This document shows, in pieces, positions 37,874 through 48,600 of a stretch of 64,000 nucleotides of DNA. Below the pieces are notes generated by a model. That model was not told the DNA's origin and did not search any database. It worked only from the letters and a program-made list of their open reading frames with translations. Positions within the stretch are counted from its first letter, which is position 1, and every line of letters begins with the position of its first letter. The position numbers and the translations under genes are program-made. This stretch comes from Pipra filicauda (taxonomy: Eukaryota; Chordata; Aves; Passeriformes; Pipridae), in assembly GCF_003945595.2 (NCBI RefSeq), contig NW_024104620.1, positions 2,018,501 through 2,082,500 on the forward strand, given 5' to 3'.

Positions 37874-38680
37874 TAACCATCTTCCCTGAAAGGAAAAGAG
37901 ACGTGCTTATAACATCATAGTCTTTAATGTTATAATATCATAATAATGTAAGCTATGTCAGACAGTGGGTCATGGCACTGCAGCACCCAGCTCCTCTCAA
38001 CTTCCCCCATTTCACAGACACATCATCTAATCCAAGAAGAGCTCTGAAATAAAGATTTGCCACTCGGAGCTAACACAGGCAGCTCCCAGCAAGTAGACAC
38101 AATCTAAATCCCTCACTGCTTTCAGAAAAATAAAGTTGTTTTTCCTCTTTCCTTCCCTGTGATCTGTGTCATTACTGTTGCATACCCAGATCCATGCCAA
38201 TAGGGGATGCCATGATACCCTACACAGCACTTTGGATGTAAAGATGAAACAAAGCTTTGCATGGAATGTCTCGTTTCTGAGGCGCTCCGGGAAGGAACAT
38301 GTTTGGATACCAGCACTGACAAGCTTAAAAAAACTGCTAAGAGAAAGAAAAGAGTGTTGTATTCCCCCTCTTACCTCGAGCTGCCAGTAAATTTGCTAAT
38401 TGGGGCTGTGAAATTGCTCATTGCTGGTGTTATCTAAACGGCAAACAAGGGATGGGGGCAAGCAGAAGAGCGGATCAGGAAATGGAGGATGCTGGTTTGA
38501 GATTCACTTGATTCCAGACAGATCTTTTACAGGTGTATATCAAATGTTTGCAACAGATTTCTGTTCCCGGCTGAGAAATTTCAAGCGGATTTTAATACAT
38601 GTGTTTAAATTTGCTTGCAGGCGCACGCTTATATTGCACTTTATATAAAACAAATTATGGTAATGCGTGTTGCTGAATGC
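37874..38680. other. Unique non-coding DNA
   Basis: Frames up to 75 codons, without recognisable domains. No repeats were recognised. Confidence 0.5.
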
Positions 38681-38830
38681 AGAGAGCTATAAGCACTGCA
38701 AAGAATAAACATGTCTTATCTTCTCGCCTTTGCAATCGATAATAATTCAGGCTTTTAGTAGTGAAATAGCATTTTTAACCTTTGGCATAGCTTTTTCATT
38801 CATTAGATTCCACTGAATTTTGGTGCAGAG
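38681..38830. other. Candidate conserved non-coding block
   Basis: AT-rich, repeat-free stretch including GCAATCGATAATAATTCAGG (near 38730) and CATTCATTAGATTCCACTG. It contains several ATTA/TAAT cores and an ATCGAT. Its texture resembles conserved vertebrate enhancers; this is a judgement by eye only. Confidence 0.2.
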
Positions 38831-39649
38831 AAGGGAGGCAGCCTAATTTTCAGTAATTTTTGGTAACTTTCACTTAACCACACGTCTTACAGAAACTACT
38901 GAAGTCTTATAGGCACACCATGTTAAGGACTGATTTGATTCCAAAGTGCATTTTTTCCAAATTAATTAAAGAAAGAAAATAGGAAAAAAAAAAAAAAAGG
39001 AAAGTCTGATTTTCATCAAGATTTTCCATGAGAATGTTGCTACAAAATATCAGCAGCACTTACTTAAACAAAATAAAAAAATTGAACCTGAAATTTTTTT
39101 ATTTTTGCTATTAACATTTCAAACACAAGGAGAAACTTACTGCCATTTAGTAGGTCTTTCCTTTTCCTCCTATGTTTTTACTTCTGTTTTGTTCTGATGG
39201 TTGGTCTTTTGGAGGATTTTCAGGTGGTTGGAGGGCGGTGTTGGTTTTGGTTTTTTTTTCCCATTCCAACTATTAGGATAGGAGATCAAGATAAATTACT
39301 TTTTCTACCCATCATTTTTCTCCTGGAGTATCCTTTGCATCAGCATTTCCCTCAAGCTAAACTCATGCTTCACCAGTTTTTTAAACACAACAAACAGTCT
39401 CGAGGTTGCCGTCTCATAGCAGAGTCAAACCAGCTTGCAGGAGAGGATATTACATTCTGCTCTCTACCCTGTACACATCACTGCCCTGGAAGTATATGCT
39501 CCTTTCTGCTGTTCAATAAGGGAAGCTTTGGCCTTTGGATCAAATGTCACTCGCAATACCCGTTGGAACTGTGGTGCATATTGTGGATTTGCTTCAAAAT
39601 ACATTGTATTATGGAAATATTCCTTAGGAACACAGTGGGCAGAGGTTAT
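38831..39649. other. Unique non-coding DNA with A15 homopolymer
   Basis: A 15-base A run lies at 38984-38998. A 165-codon frame (39197-39694 +) starts here and runs into the A/C tract. It overlaps an 80-codon frame (39435-39677), has no recognisable domain and begins in a GGTTTTGGTTTTT string, so it is not annotated as a gene. Confidence 0.5.
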
Positions 39650-39701
39650 AAAAAAAAACCAAACCAGAACAACATAACACAGACAGACACATAGAAAACC
39701 A
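39650..39701. repeat. A/C-rich low-complexity tract
   Basis: An A run leads into AACCAAACCAGAACAACATA and ACAGACAGACACATAG strings. It lies directly beside the 3' end of the CR1 copy that follows. Confidence 0.7.
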
Positions 39702-39705
39702 CTGG

Positions 39706-39826
39706 AGTTGACAAAGCTACTTCACCATCCTGTTCCATCCCTCTGCCATGGACAGGGACACTTTCCACTAAATCACGTTGGTCCAAGCCCTGTCCAACCT
39801 GGCCTTGAACACTTCCAGGGATGGGG
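39706..39826 (-). mobile_element. CR1 LINE tail, diverged 3' tip
   Basis: The plus strand matches antisense CR1 at CTCTGCCATGGACAGGGACA, TTTCCACTAAATCACGTTGG, CCTGTCCAACCTGGCCTTGA and ACACTTCCAGGGATGGGGTT. The first 20 or so bases (GAGTTGACAAAGCTACTTCA) align only loosely with the usual GGTTGGAAGGGACCTTAAAG block, and the terminal octamers are not recognisable, so this is an older copy. The plus-strand frames across it are antisense shadows. Confidence 0.85.
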
Positions 39827-41364
39827 TTTTGTCCATCTATCTAGGTTGCATAATCTTACAGAGTATTTTAGCTATAAGGAAACAGGTAGGAGTCTTTAAA
39901 GCACATCCCTTCTTGAAGTCAAACAAGAACTTAATCCCTGCACAGGAGCTGTCCCTACATTATAGCCTTACTTGTAGATTAAATTTGCCACAGGACAAGA
40001 AGTTTCAAAGGGAGTAGATAATCCTGTGGACACCCAAAGTATCCAGAGACATAATTAGTAGCTTCCAAAGAAGCTGGAAGGAAATTCAAACATTCCTATT
40101 TCAGATATTAGTGGGCTGGATTGCATTTTGTATCTTTCTTTAGGGAAAGAGCTTCATTATTTTTTTTCAGGCATCTCACCACTGACAGAGACAGATTACT
40201 GAAAGTTATGGTCTTTAGGTCTCATTCAGTTCCTAATCACTGGATCCTGGGATGCAGTCAGCTAGTATTTTTCTCTCTAAGCACTTTACAATTTGTAGGT
40301 GAACTCAGTAACACTTTCTAAGCTTGTTTAATATTTCTAGTGTGGTTGTCAACTGGCTTATGAAATGTTTACCTTTACAGTGGTTTTCATGTTCCTCTCA
40401 GTGAGCTCCTTTTTGGGAAATTAAAGCTATCCATGATCCTGTGCAAAGACGTTTCCAGTGCTGCTGACCAGAAAGAGCTCTGAGTTTCCCAAGGCCACTC
40501 TGTAATTGCATTTTGGAATACAAATGAATTTACTCTCTGAAGAAGATATTTCATTTGAATTCTTTCTGACTTCATTTCTTTTATAAACTCCATCATCCAC
40601 TGTTCATGCAGTCTATCCAAAAATTAAACAGTGTTTTGTGACTGGGTAAAGTAGCTCCTGCATGGGATTCTGACACACAATTTTGGCCCTCGTTTATAAC
40701 CAGCTCTCTGTGAGGATATAGGACAGATGAAGCAAAACGGGTGCAACCCAAAGCCTGTGTGACATGTATCACTCTGCAGTGATACTGAAATTGCAAATTC
40801 AGAGTCTCTGACTTGCACAGCTGTGAGTCAAATCAAAATAAAATAGGCAACAAATTGCAAGTGAATACTATCTCAGACCACCCAGAGTCTCTGTGATGGA
40901 GCAGTGCTGTCAGGTGGTGGCAGTTACTATTGGAGCTGCCCCACTGTGGGAATTTGGGTCAAAAGCCTCTGGAAATGCCAGATTGTTCCCCATTTCATAT
41001 TACTATTTTGTGATTTCAAAAGCCCTATGTGCTAAACCCTCCAGCAGTTCGGAAGGGAGACCCCCACAGCTCAATATATGTCCTGCCAGAAAAAATGCTG
41101 CCATAAATAAGTGGTGATTCTCTCCTTCTTTTATCTATTCTTTTTCCTAGCTTTTTGGTGGCATTTTTCCCTGTGGAACTATTCCTTGTGCACTAGGCAA
41201 GAGCTCCTGAGATCCTTTGGTCTGTCTCCCAGCACTGTGGTGTCCCTACCAACCCCAGCTGGCCAACCATAAATCTCTAAAGAGGGATTTTCTACTTTGT
41301 CTCCACATAACCTGTGTCAGTCCTTCATTATAGTTTTAACACACTGGATTCTTCCACTCTCCAT
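39827..41364. other. Unique non-coding DNA, no gene seen
   Basis: Frames up to 79 codons without recognisable domains. The part nearest 41365 may be 3' sequence of the ancient CR1 that follows, but no block is clear. Confidence 0.5.
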
Positions 41365-41565
41365 GTTTATATCCTTTAAGAGATTACAATCATGATTTTT
41401 CAGCCAGACTAGACATTGATAGCTCATTTTGCCTTTCCACACAGTCCTCACTTTGCCGACCTGCTAACCATTTTTATAGCTTTTCTCTAAACTCCCTCCA
41501 AATTAGTCAACATCTTCCTGCTAATGATGCATTCAGAGTCAACACAAAGGTGAAAAAGCATCACT
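41365..41565 (-). mobile_element. Ancient diverged CR1 fragment (ORF2 C-terminal region)
   Basis: In plus-strand order the blocks are TTTAAGAGATTACAATCATG, CAGCCAGACTAGACATTGAT, AGCTCATTTTGCCTTTCCAC, CCTGCTAACCATTTTTATAG, CTTTTCTCTAAACTCCCTCC and AAATTAGTCAACATCTTCCT. This matches, block by block, the antisense of the CR1 ORF2 end, usually seen as CATTTTTGTGGCTCTTCTCT, GAACCCTCTCCAATTTGTCA and so on. Divergence is high but the order is complete over roughly 200 bp. This is the clearest of the old relics. Edges are approximate. Confidence 0.75.
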
Positions 41566-42500
41566 AAATGAGCTCCTTTCTGCATTGACAGTGGCTTAAA
41601 TGAAAGCAAGTTCAAGTGAAACAGCTGATTTTAATGGTAGCAGCAGCTGAGCAGAAGTCTGCTTAGATGTGGAGCCACCAGGCAGATGAATGGCTGCATG
41701 AATTTCAGCAGAACAATATGCTAATGTGGGAATGCCAATAAACAGAACCATTTGGATGAATATTTGATGGATTCAGGAGAACTTCATAAGGATTTCAATT
41801 TTATTAAAAAGGTCTTGGAAATCAGAGTGACAGAAACGCATTCTCTTCCTGCTGCTTAAAGGGAATCGTGGTGGGTTTTTTTCAATCTGACAATATCAAA
41901 TATTTTAAGACAAGGAATACTGAGTAGAGAGTCCCTATAGCTATAGACATGTCAGTCTTCAGGAAAGGCCTAAAAATTGGATTCTGACTGCAGCAGAAGC
42001 AGCAGAAGGGATGTTTGGGGCAGGGGGCTTGAGGTAGAGAAGGAAGTTTTCCAAAATACCAGAGGGAAAGCAATGAGTTGTGATGAATAGTAACTACACA
42101 CTGTTCCTCTGTATTCACAGGGTACCAGACAGTTTTTTTGGTGTTACAAGCAAGGAGTAGAATGGATTTGTGTGGAATTGTTCAGGTTATAAAATATTTT
42201 GGTTGTATAGAAAGGGGTTTTTTAAAGCTAAAATCGTACGTAGGTTGCACATGCCTTGCATGCATCACAGTGCAGAAAGATAAGAAATTTAGTATCCTTA
42301 AAAAAGTCTTCTCACAGAAAACAAAAAAGAGAATGCTAAAAGTTAGAAAACATTTTAAATCAGCATCTAGACCTACAAATGCTAAAGCAAATACTAAATC
42401 TTTTGTACCTTAATTACATGAGTACTAATTCCATAACGAAGTGTCTCTGGCTGGGTTGAAAGAAAAATACAAATAAAGCAACTTAGATTCAACATCAAAT
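41566..42500. other. Unique non-coding DNA, no gene seen
   Basis: Frames of 78 codons antisense (41882-42118) and 91 codons sense (42138-42413). The latter is lysine-rich only because the region is A-rich. Nothing is recognisable. Confidence 0.5.
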
Positions 42501-43190
42501 AATGAGAAAACTTCTGATGCTTCCCACAGTTAAGCTTGATTAGGTTCTAAACATTTATGGAAATTCATAAGAAAATGTAACTTCTAACAAAAAGGAAAAT
42601 GGTTCTTGTAAATTTTTAATATGAACCATGCAGACAATTACATTAATAAGATTTAATTATACCATGAAATATTTAGTGTTTTTCTCTATGCTAAATATTC
42701 TTTTGAACATAGTTCTAGAAAGATCTGAAAGCTTGAAAGATACCAACAAACAAAACATTAAGAAGTATTAAAAAAGCTAATTTTGACAATGTATTATTTT
42801 TGTAGACCAGTGTTTCTGCCTTTAATTAAAGAAAAGGGAACATTTTGGTCAGCTATTGCATTTTATTCTCTTTATAAACAGAGACATAGCATAAGAAATA
42901 ATTTGTGCGCTATGTTTAATTAATAGAAAAAAATGGCTCGTGTATTATAGGTCTCATTTTAACAAGTATCACATAATCTACAATTAACATCAAAGTTTTG
43001 GCAGAAATGCATAACTATTTATTAGTGTCTACATTTACTTTTTGTTATGCGAAAACTAACCAGGCATATATTTACTATCATCCACAATGTGACTCGCTAA
43101 TTAATCGACTTGTGAAATACTATTTCCCAAATTGTGTGCTGTTGCTATTTTTGTTATAGGGCTCTTTGGTCTAACACTGCTTCATAATTA
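42501..43190. other. Long AT-rich block, candidate conserved regulatory element
   Basis: About 690 bp with no simple repeats, no transposon similarity and no open frame. It is dense in homeodomain-type cores: ACATTAATAAGATTTAATTA near 42640, TTTAATTAATAG near 42915, CGCTAATTAATCGAC near 43093, and further TAAT/ATTA strings. It sits inside a cluster of CR1 insertions yet contains none. This is the strongest visual candidate for a conserved enhancer-like element in the window, but conservation cannot be tested here. Confidence 0.3.
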
Positions 43191-43862
43191 ATGGATGCCA
43201 AGTTTCCTGCAGGAAGTAGATTCCGTTCATCCTCATCCTCAGCACTGAGCCTTCTTCAATGTAGGCTACATCCGTACTGACCCACGGGCTGGGCTCCCAC
43301 TCCCACCCAAACACTTGGCCCAGTTGCCCACACACCTGCCTGTGTGTGCTGGGACTTCAAACTCTGATTTAAGCATATTACCAAAAGCAGCACGATACCC
43401 CTAGGACAGCTAGAATTGGATAAGCAAGTTGTTATTCCTTAAAATGCACATTTCTAATGCCAGGGCAGTCTCCCCTGTAGTACCTGAAGCACTCTACAAC
43501 ACATCTGTGCCTCAGACCACTGATTTCACCGAGATTCATAAGAATTAGGTGCCACAACAGCATCCAGTGAGTTTTTTTGCCATAAGCATGAACAAAATGC
43601 TTTATGCATCTGGTGAGGCGAATGTTCGATACCCAGAAAGGGACTCCAAGTGTTTACCTGGCTTCCAGGTGAGCATAGGGCAGGTAGGGCAGGTAGAGCA
43701 GCCAGTGCAGAGTGCTGGAAACCACTGGGGAGCCCATAAAAACATGCAGGATAAGTCCTTCCTGGGGTAGCAGTCTCCTCCTAAATGGGAATTAGTGCTG
43801 TGGAGGTGGCCCTGAAAATACAGGCATAACTTTTTGTAAATGGGACGTTTGTTTTTACACTT
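43191..43862. other. Unique non-coding DNA with short GGGCAGGTA tandem
   Basis: The string GGGCAGGTA is repeated twice, with a partial third copy, around 43678-43700. A 73-codon sense frame and an 87-codon antisense frame overlap over it; neither is recognisable. Confidence 0.5.
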
Positions 43863-43951
43863 CATAGAATCACAGAATCACAGAATGGTTTGGGTTGGAA
43901 GGGATCTTAAAGATTACCCAGTTCCAACCCCCTGCCACGGGCAAGGAGACT
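43863..43951 (-). mobile_element. CR1 LINE 3' stub with tandem terminal octamers
   Basis: The plus strand begins TCATAGAATCACAGAATCAC and continues with the GGTTTGGGTTGGAAGGGATC block and CCAACCCCCTGCCACGGGCA. The repeated AGAATCAC unit is the microsatellite-like CR1 3' terminus, kept here in about three units. Homology ends at about 43951, so fewer than 100 bp were inserted or retained. It forms an inverted pair with the copy at 44545-44633. Confidence 0.95.
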
Positions 43952-44544
43952 ATTTAATGCAGTTAATCCATGTACTGACTCAAACCTATACACTTTTTTA
44001 ATATGTATAACATATTTTTCATATGGACACACACCTATCTATATGTGCATGCACACACAAACAATCTGTACAGAAGAATAGCCCCCAACCTCTGCTCCTC
44101 CATTCCCACCAATGTCAGAAATACAGATTATTTTTATTTCTGCAGGACATGATCACAATTTGTGGAAGAAAGAGGCAAGGACTCTGCACTGCTGCTTGGC
44201 ACAGAGGGTGTCCCTGCCAGGACTATCTCTGCTTTCCACAGGCATCTCCATATTGAGGGCATTCTGTGATCTAAGGGATGGGGTTTGGAGCCTGGTCCCT
44301 GCTCTGATGGGGTTTGACATATGGAAGTGAGAAGTGGTACTCTGCATATACAGCCCCTGCAACTCTTAATGTTTTATTTAATAATTTGTCACAGGAGGAG
44401 GTGCTATGATTAATTTTTAATACAAACCCCACATGCTGTTTTACTGTGAGCTCTTTAAAAGATGTGCCACACAAATTGTGGTTTCCTGTCTACCTGGTGT
44501 CACAGCAGCTGGGGCACCACAACTGCTTCTGAACTTGTCCTTAG
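43952..44544. other. Spacer between inverted CR1 copies
   Basis: Unique DNA of about 590 bp. Two overlapping sense frames (77 and 72 codons) and two antisense frames (69 and 67 codons) are all unrecognised. Confidence 0.5.
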
Positions 44545-44633
44545 TGGGTGGCAACTCTGCCCATGGCAAGGGGTTAGAACTAGATGATCTTTAAGGTCCC
44601 TTCGAACCCAAACCACTCCGTGATTCTATGATA
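44545..44633 (+). mobile_element. CR1 LINE 3' stub, plus orientation
   Basis: The only young CR1 tail in the forward direction here. The plus strand reads CCCATGGCAAGGGGTTAGAA, TAGATGATCTTTAAGGTCCC, AACCCAAACCACTCCGTGAT and ends TTCTATGATATCA, the CR1 3' terminus. The TTCGAACCC in the middle lies within the CR1 block and is not a tRNA B box. It pairs, by eye at about 85% over about 75 bp, with the reverse-oriented copy at 43863-43951. Confidence 0.94.
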
Positions 44634-45278
44634 TCATTCCATTCTGTTTTACGGGTTTTCTCTGCCATTTTCCACCACTTTCTCCTACATTTTGTTTGTT
44701 TGTTTGTTTTTTAATTCTCTCATTTTTATCTCTTTTTTTCCTTTTGCCTAAAGCTTTAATACACTATTTCCTTCCACCGACTCTGACAGGCTGCAGTTTT
44801 GATTTGTCTCTCTTCCGTTTTATTTGGAGGCCCATAAAGGAGAGAGAGGAGCAAGTGGCCCCAAGTGCACAGAAGCAGAGAGGCAGCACAAGGGCTGGCA
44901 CGGGGGAGCCAGCTGCCTCACATCCTGCATGATGTAGGGGCATGAAGAAGAAAAATTACAGAGGGAGAGCATGTAGCTCGAGGAGAGAGGCTGTAGTAAA
45001 GCATGAGGAGCCAAGAGCTTGGCCTCAGAGGAGATGAGCAAATAAACCTGCCCAGACATGAGAGAGGACTGCACAGTTTGCTGCAGATCAGAACTGAAGC
45101 AGCAAATCCCACAAGCAGCACAGACCTGCAAGCGTGGCAGGGGAGGGGGGAGGAGGTGCTCAGAAAACCTTTTTTGCTGTTGTTCTGTCTCAATTCAGCT
45201 CATTTCTTTTAGGACTTTTGTTTGTTTGTTTTAGATGGCAAATACTAGGCAGATTTGAACTTTAGGTTAAAAAACCAT
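44634..45278. other. Non-coding DNA, purine-rich in its second half
   Basis: T-rich near 44690-44750, then purine-rich on the plus strand around 44830-45010 (GAGAGAGAGGAGC and AGAAGAAAAATTACAGAGGG strings). Four overlapping frames of 69-103 codons lie on both strands and none is recognisable. Confidence 0.5.
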
Positions 45279-45333
45279 ATTTTATTGGTTTTTTTTTTGT
45301 TTGTGTCTTTTTTTTATTTTTATTTTTATTTAA
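45279..45333. repeat. T-rich low-complexity tract
   Basis: TTTTATTGGTTTTTTTTTTG followed by TTTGTGTC and ATTTTTATTTTTATTT strings. It is probably an AT-rich variant of the G/T tracts nearby. Confidence 0.8.
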
Positions 45334-45529
45334 AACATCCAGTTCTTCTTGAAATCTCACAACCAGGAAAAGGCAAGTGCAGAACATCTCTGACTAGGCT
45401 GGTTTGGGTCCCATCACATCTGTCCTGAGAGACAGAGAGAGGTATGGGCAGAGCTGGCTCCCTGGTTAGTGTACCGAGCAGTGGAAGAGATTCAATTTTG
45501 TCAGATTGGAAAATAATTTTACATTTGTC
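45334..45529. other. Non-coding spacer
   Basis: Nothing recognisable. Confidence 0.4.
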
Positions 45530-45613
45530 TGGTTTTTTGGTTTGGTTTGGTTTTGGTTGGTTGGGGTTTTTGTTTGGTTGGTTTTGGTTTTTTGCTTTGT
45601 TTTTGTTTTTTTT
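45530..45613. repeat. G/T-only low-complexity tract
   Basis: Eighty-four bases containing only G and T except for one C at 45595, with irregular GGTTTGGTTTGG, GGTTGGTTGGGG and TTTTTG strings. The three frames crossing it are compositional (Trp/Phe/Val-rich sense, Lys/Thr/Gln-rich antisense) and are not genes. The GG and GGGG groups could in principle form two-tier quadruplexes. Confidence 0.92.
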
Positions 45614-48600
45614 AGTGCCCCCTTAAGGGTTAGGGATATAAATCCCTTAAACATTCTGCTGGGTCACTGCATCACACCTAATGAAAGCCACTGCTTAGCT
45701 ATAAAATACCCTTTACACTCCTATTTACACTCTTTCAAGCAGCAAACTGGGCACAATACACCTCACCTTTTCTTTACAACTTACAGGACAATTCCTCTGC
45801 ATCTCTCCCTGCTGGCATATAGGAAGGTTGCCCCCTTTGGACAAGCAGCCTGTGGGTAGAAAAATTTGCTGTTACCAAAGTCTCCATCAGGCTTTGCAAT
45901 AAATATCACAATATTTGGCACCCCCAAACCTTGGACTTTCTCGCCTCAAACACATTGCCATGTACATGGGCAGGAGGAGAGAGGGAGAAGAAATCACTGG
46001 GGCCAGTGTGTTGTGGTATTCATAGAAAGCACTAGGTTAAAATTTATACTGATTTATATTGATTTGAAAATAAATATCAATTTATCTTGCCACCTTACAA
46101 GCTTTTTCTAGGAAACTAGTTCATGATATAAATAAATCAATTAAATGTGTGTGTGTGTGTTAGCTTTGCTGTTCCTTAAAGGAATTTTCCCAGCAGACAA
46201 GATCTCTACCATTTTGGGAGGTTATTCTCAATGCAAATAGACCTTATCCTTAAAATGTGAACTGTTCTCTCTCAGTGCCTGGACAGTCATTTTAGAGGTG
46301 ACCTCAGCATTCGAGTGCTGCTTCTAAATACTAATACACATAGTTGTAGTTTTATTTATTTCACATTCTATCCTTCCAAGCCATCACTGCATCACAAGCT
46401 GCTGCCCCTCCACCTCAGCAAGAGAAGGTAATCCCACAGCCTCCTCTTCTCCAGATACTCTTTGTCTTAATTTAAATTTTTTTAGACGTAAAAAAAAATT
46501 AACCAAAACAAGGAAACAGCAAAGAAAAGCAAAGAGAGAATGTACCAAGTAACCTGCTGACAGCTTGGAGCGTATCCACCTAGAAAGCCACGCTGGTCTG
46601 TACTTCTGCTGTGTTTTATCAGAAGTTAGATAATTTTTGTCATCAATAGAAGCACTCATAGCCACACCATGGCAGCAAAGATAATAAAGGCAATGCAATC
46701 CCGTGCTCCAGGCAGTTCAAAGAGCTATGGATATGTCCAAGCACCCCATGGACCTTTGTCAGGGAGGATGCCTGAAAGTGGTGGGAAGCTCTCTGGGTTA
46801 GGTGCAGGGTCATCTTTGGTGGGCCCAGAATCTAAATAAGGATAACACATCTTATGCTCTGAAAAGAGAGGAAAATAGAGGTCAGTCAAGTGCAAGGAGA
46901 AGAGTTAAAATCAGGACAATTTTGCAACTCGCAGAAGAGAAATGAAAATAATATTTGGCTAGAGCTCAGCTTAAACTCAGAGGCAAGACCAACAGGCACT
47001 GGTGATAGCATTTAGCTATTATCTCCATAGTGACAGAAAAAAGCATCAAAATAGAGCATTTCCTTTGGATCTGAAATGGGTCTTTGTCCTCACTCCACAA
47101 ACACACAGCCTGGGCTGGACAGCACCACCAGCCTTATCACGACACCAGTCCTCTGACACGAGCCCTTTGAGTAAAGCAAGGGAAGGTTTATCCTCATAGA
47201 TCTAGGTATCAGTCCTAAGAATACTTTCCATTTCAGTTTGGTCATTAAGACGGATTCACTCTTGCCTTAGTATACCAGGCTAAAAATAAGCTTTCCCTTT
47301 GCCCACACCATTTCTAGTCTTCACATACACTTTTCAATACCATACAAAATAGTCTGACACACACACATACTGATATACAAAATAGCATTTTCACTCACAC
47401 AGAAAATTTAAAAATCATAGAAAGCTCAGTTCTTTACAGTTATATCTGAAAAGCCTGAGATCAGACACACTGGTCAAATTTAACATTATTTCTGCAATAA
47501 CAAAAAAAAATATTTTCCAGGGACAGATTCTCAGATAAATCTGCACAGCTTCTCTGAAGTGAACTGAGCCATTACCAGCTACAGATTTTGTCCATAGCAG
47601 ACTGATCCTGATGGACACAAAGTCAGCCATCAAATCCCACGTATTTTCAGTAGGGCAGGATTGGTCCCAGTGTATAAATATACTTGAATTGTTGAAAAGA
47701 TGAAGGAAGAAAAAGACATTGTAAAGTTCCTGGTTTGGTAAGCAGATGGGAGAAAGAAGGCCAATTATAGTGTAAAGCATCATTTCACTAAGAGAAGTGT
47801 GAGTGCTGGAAGAGCTCTGAACAGAGGGGATTTCACTTTGCCATGTGTAGTCTCTGGGAAACAAAAGGAAGGGTGTGACTGAAATGAAGACAGACAGAAT
47901 GCAATATTTTCCTTTGATGTGTAAACAGATTTAATGCAACAAAAATCAATGAGGAAACTCTCCGAAGGAGAGTGTTTTAATGTGTTATCATATTTCACAT
48001 AGATTTCATAAAAATTCAATTTCAATTATAACCCAGTTTACAAACAGAGGAAAGCACTGTGCCTCCCTGGAAAACATATGGCCATCAAAACTTCAAACAA
48101 AATACTGCCAAAGTCGCTCGTAAAAAATAAATAGCCATAAGCCAGTGTGTTATTGTCCTTTTAATGTTTGTTGAATGCCTATAATTCTTCTCGTGTCCGC
48201 CTCAGCTGTCAGCTCTCTGACACTCTGGTCTCCCATTCCCACACCTCCCCTTGACGATGTCTTGGAGCAGGAGCTCTGTTGTGAGCAGGGCTTAATTATT
48301 TTGGATATTATCTTATGTCTCCAGCTGTGCTGCTGCAGAAAAAGGAATCAAATAAATAACCACATGCACCCCCAAAATAGCGGTGAAGCAGCAGCAGGAA
48401 GGGGATGAGCCCAGGCACAGTTTGTGGAGGAGGAGAAACGAGCTCTACCCCAGACAGCAGCAAATGGTTTCCTGAGAGCTCTGGGCTCCGTTCACCAGCT
48501 CCTGCTTTGCCAAATTAATAACCCACTCCACAGCTTGGTTTGCCCAATTCAGGCAATGAGGCTTGGCTTGGGCTACATTTGTGTGATAAACCCCTTCTCA

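Noticed and set aside
39197..39694. 165-codon open frame
   Set aside because: Starts in a G/T string and ends in an A/C tract; no domain; overlapped by a second frame.
43618..43640. TGTTCGATACCC resembling a tRNA B box
   Set aside because: No T-arm stem, no acceptor pairing and no A box upstream.
44600..44615. TTCGAACCC resembling a tRNA B box
   Set aside because: Lies inside the CR1 3' block; no A box or T-arm stem around it.
47415..47864. 149-codon antisense frame
   Set aside because: No motif, no splice-like or promoter context; compatible with chance in AT-rich DNA.
48175..48408. 77-codon frame with a hydrophobic, Cys-rich segment
   Set aside because: Superficially membrane-like, but no known family, no conservation evidence and short.
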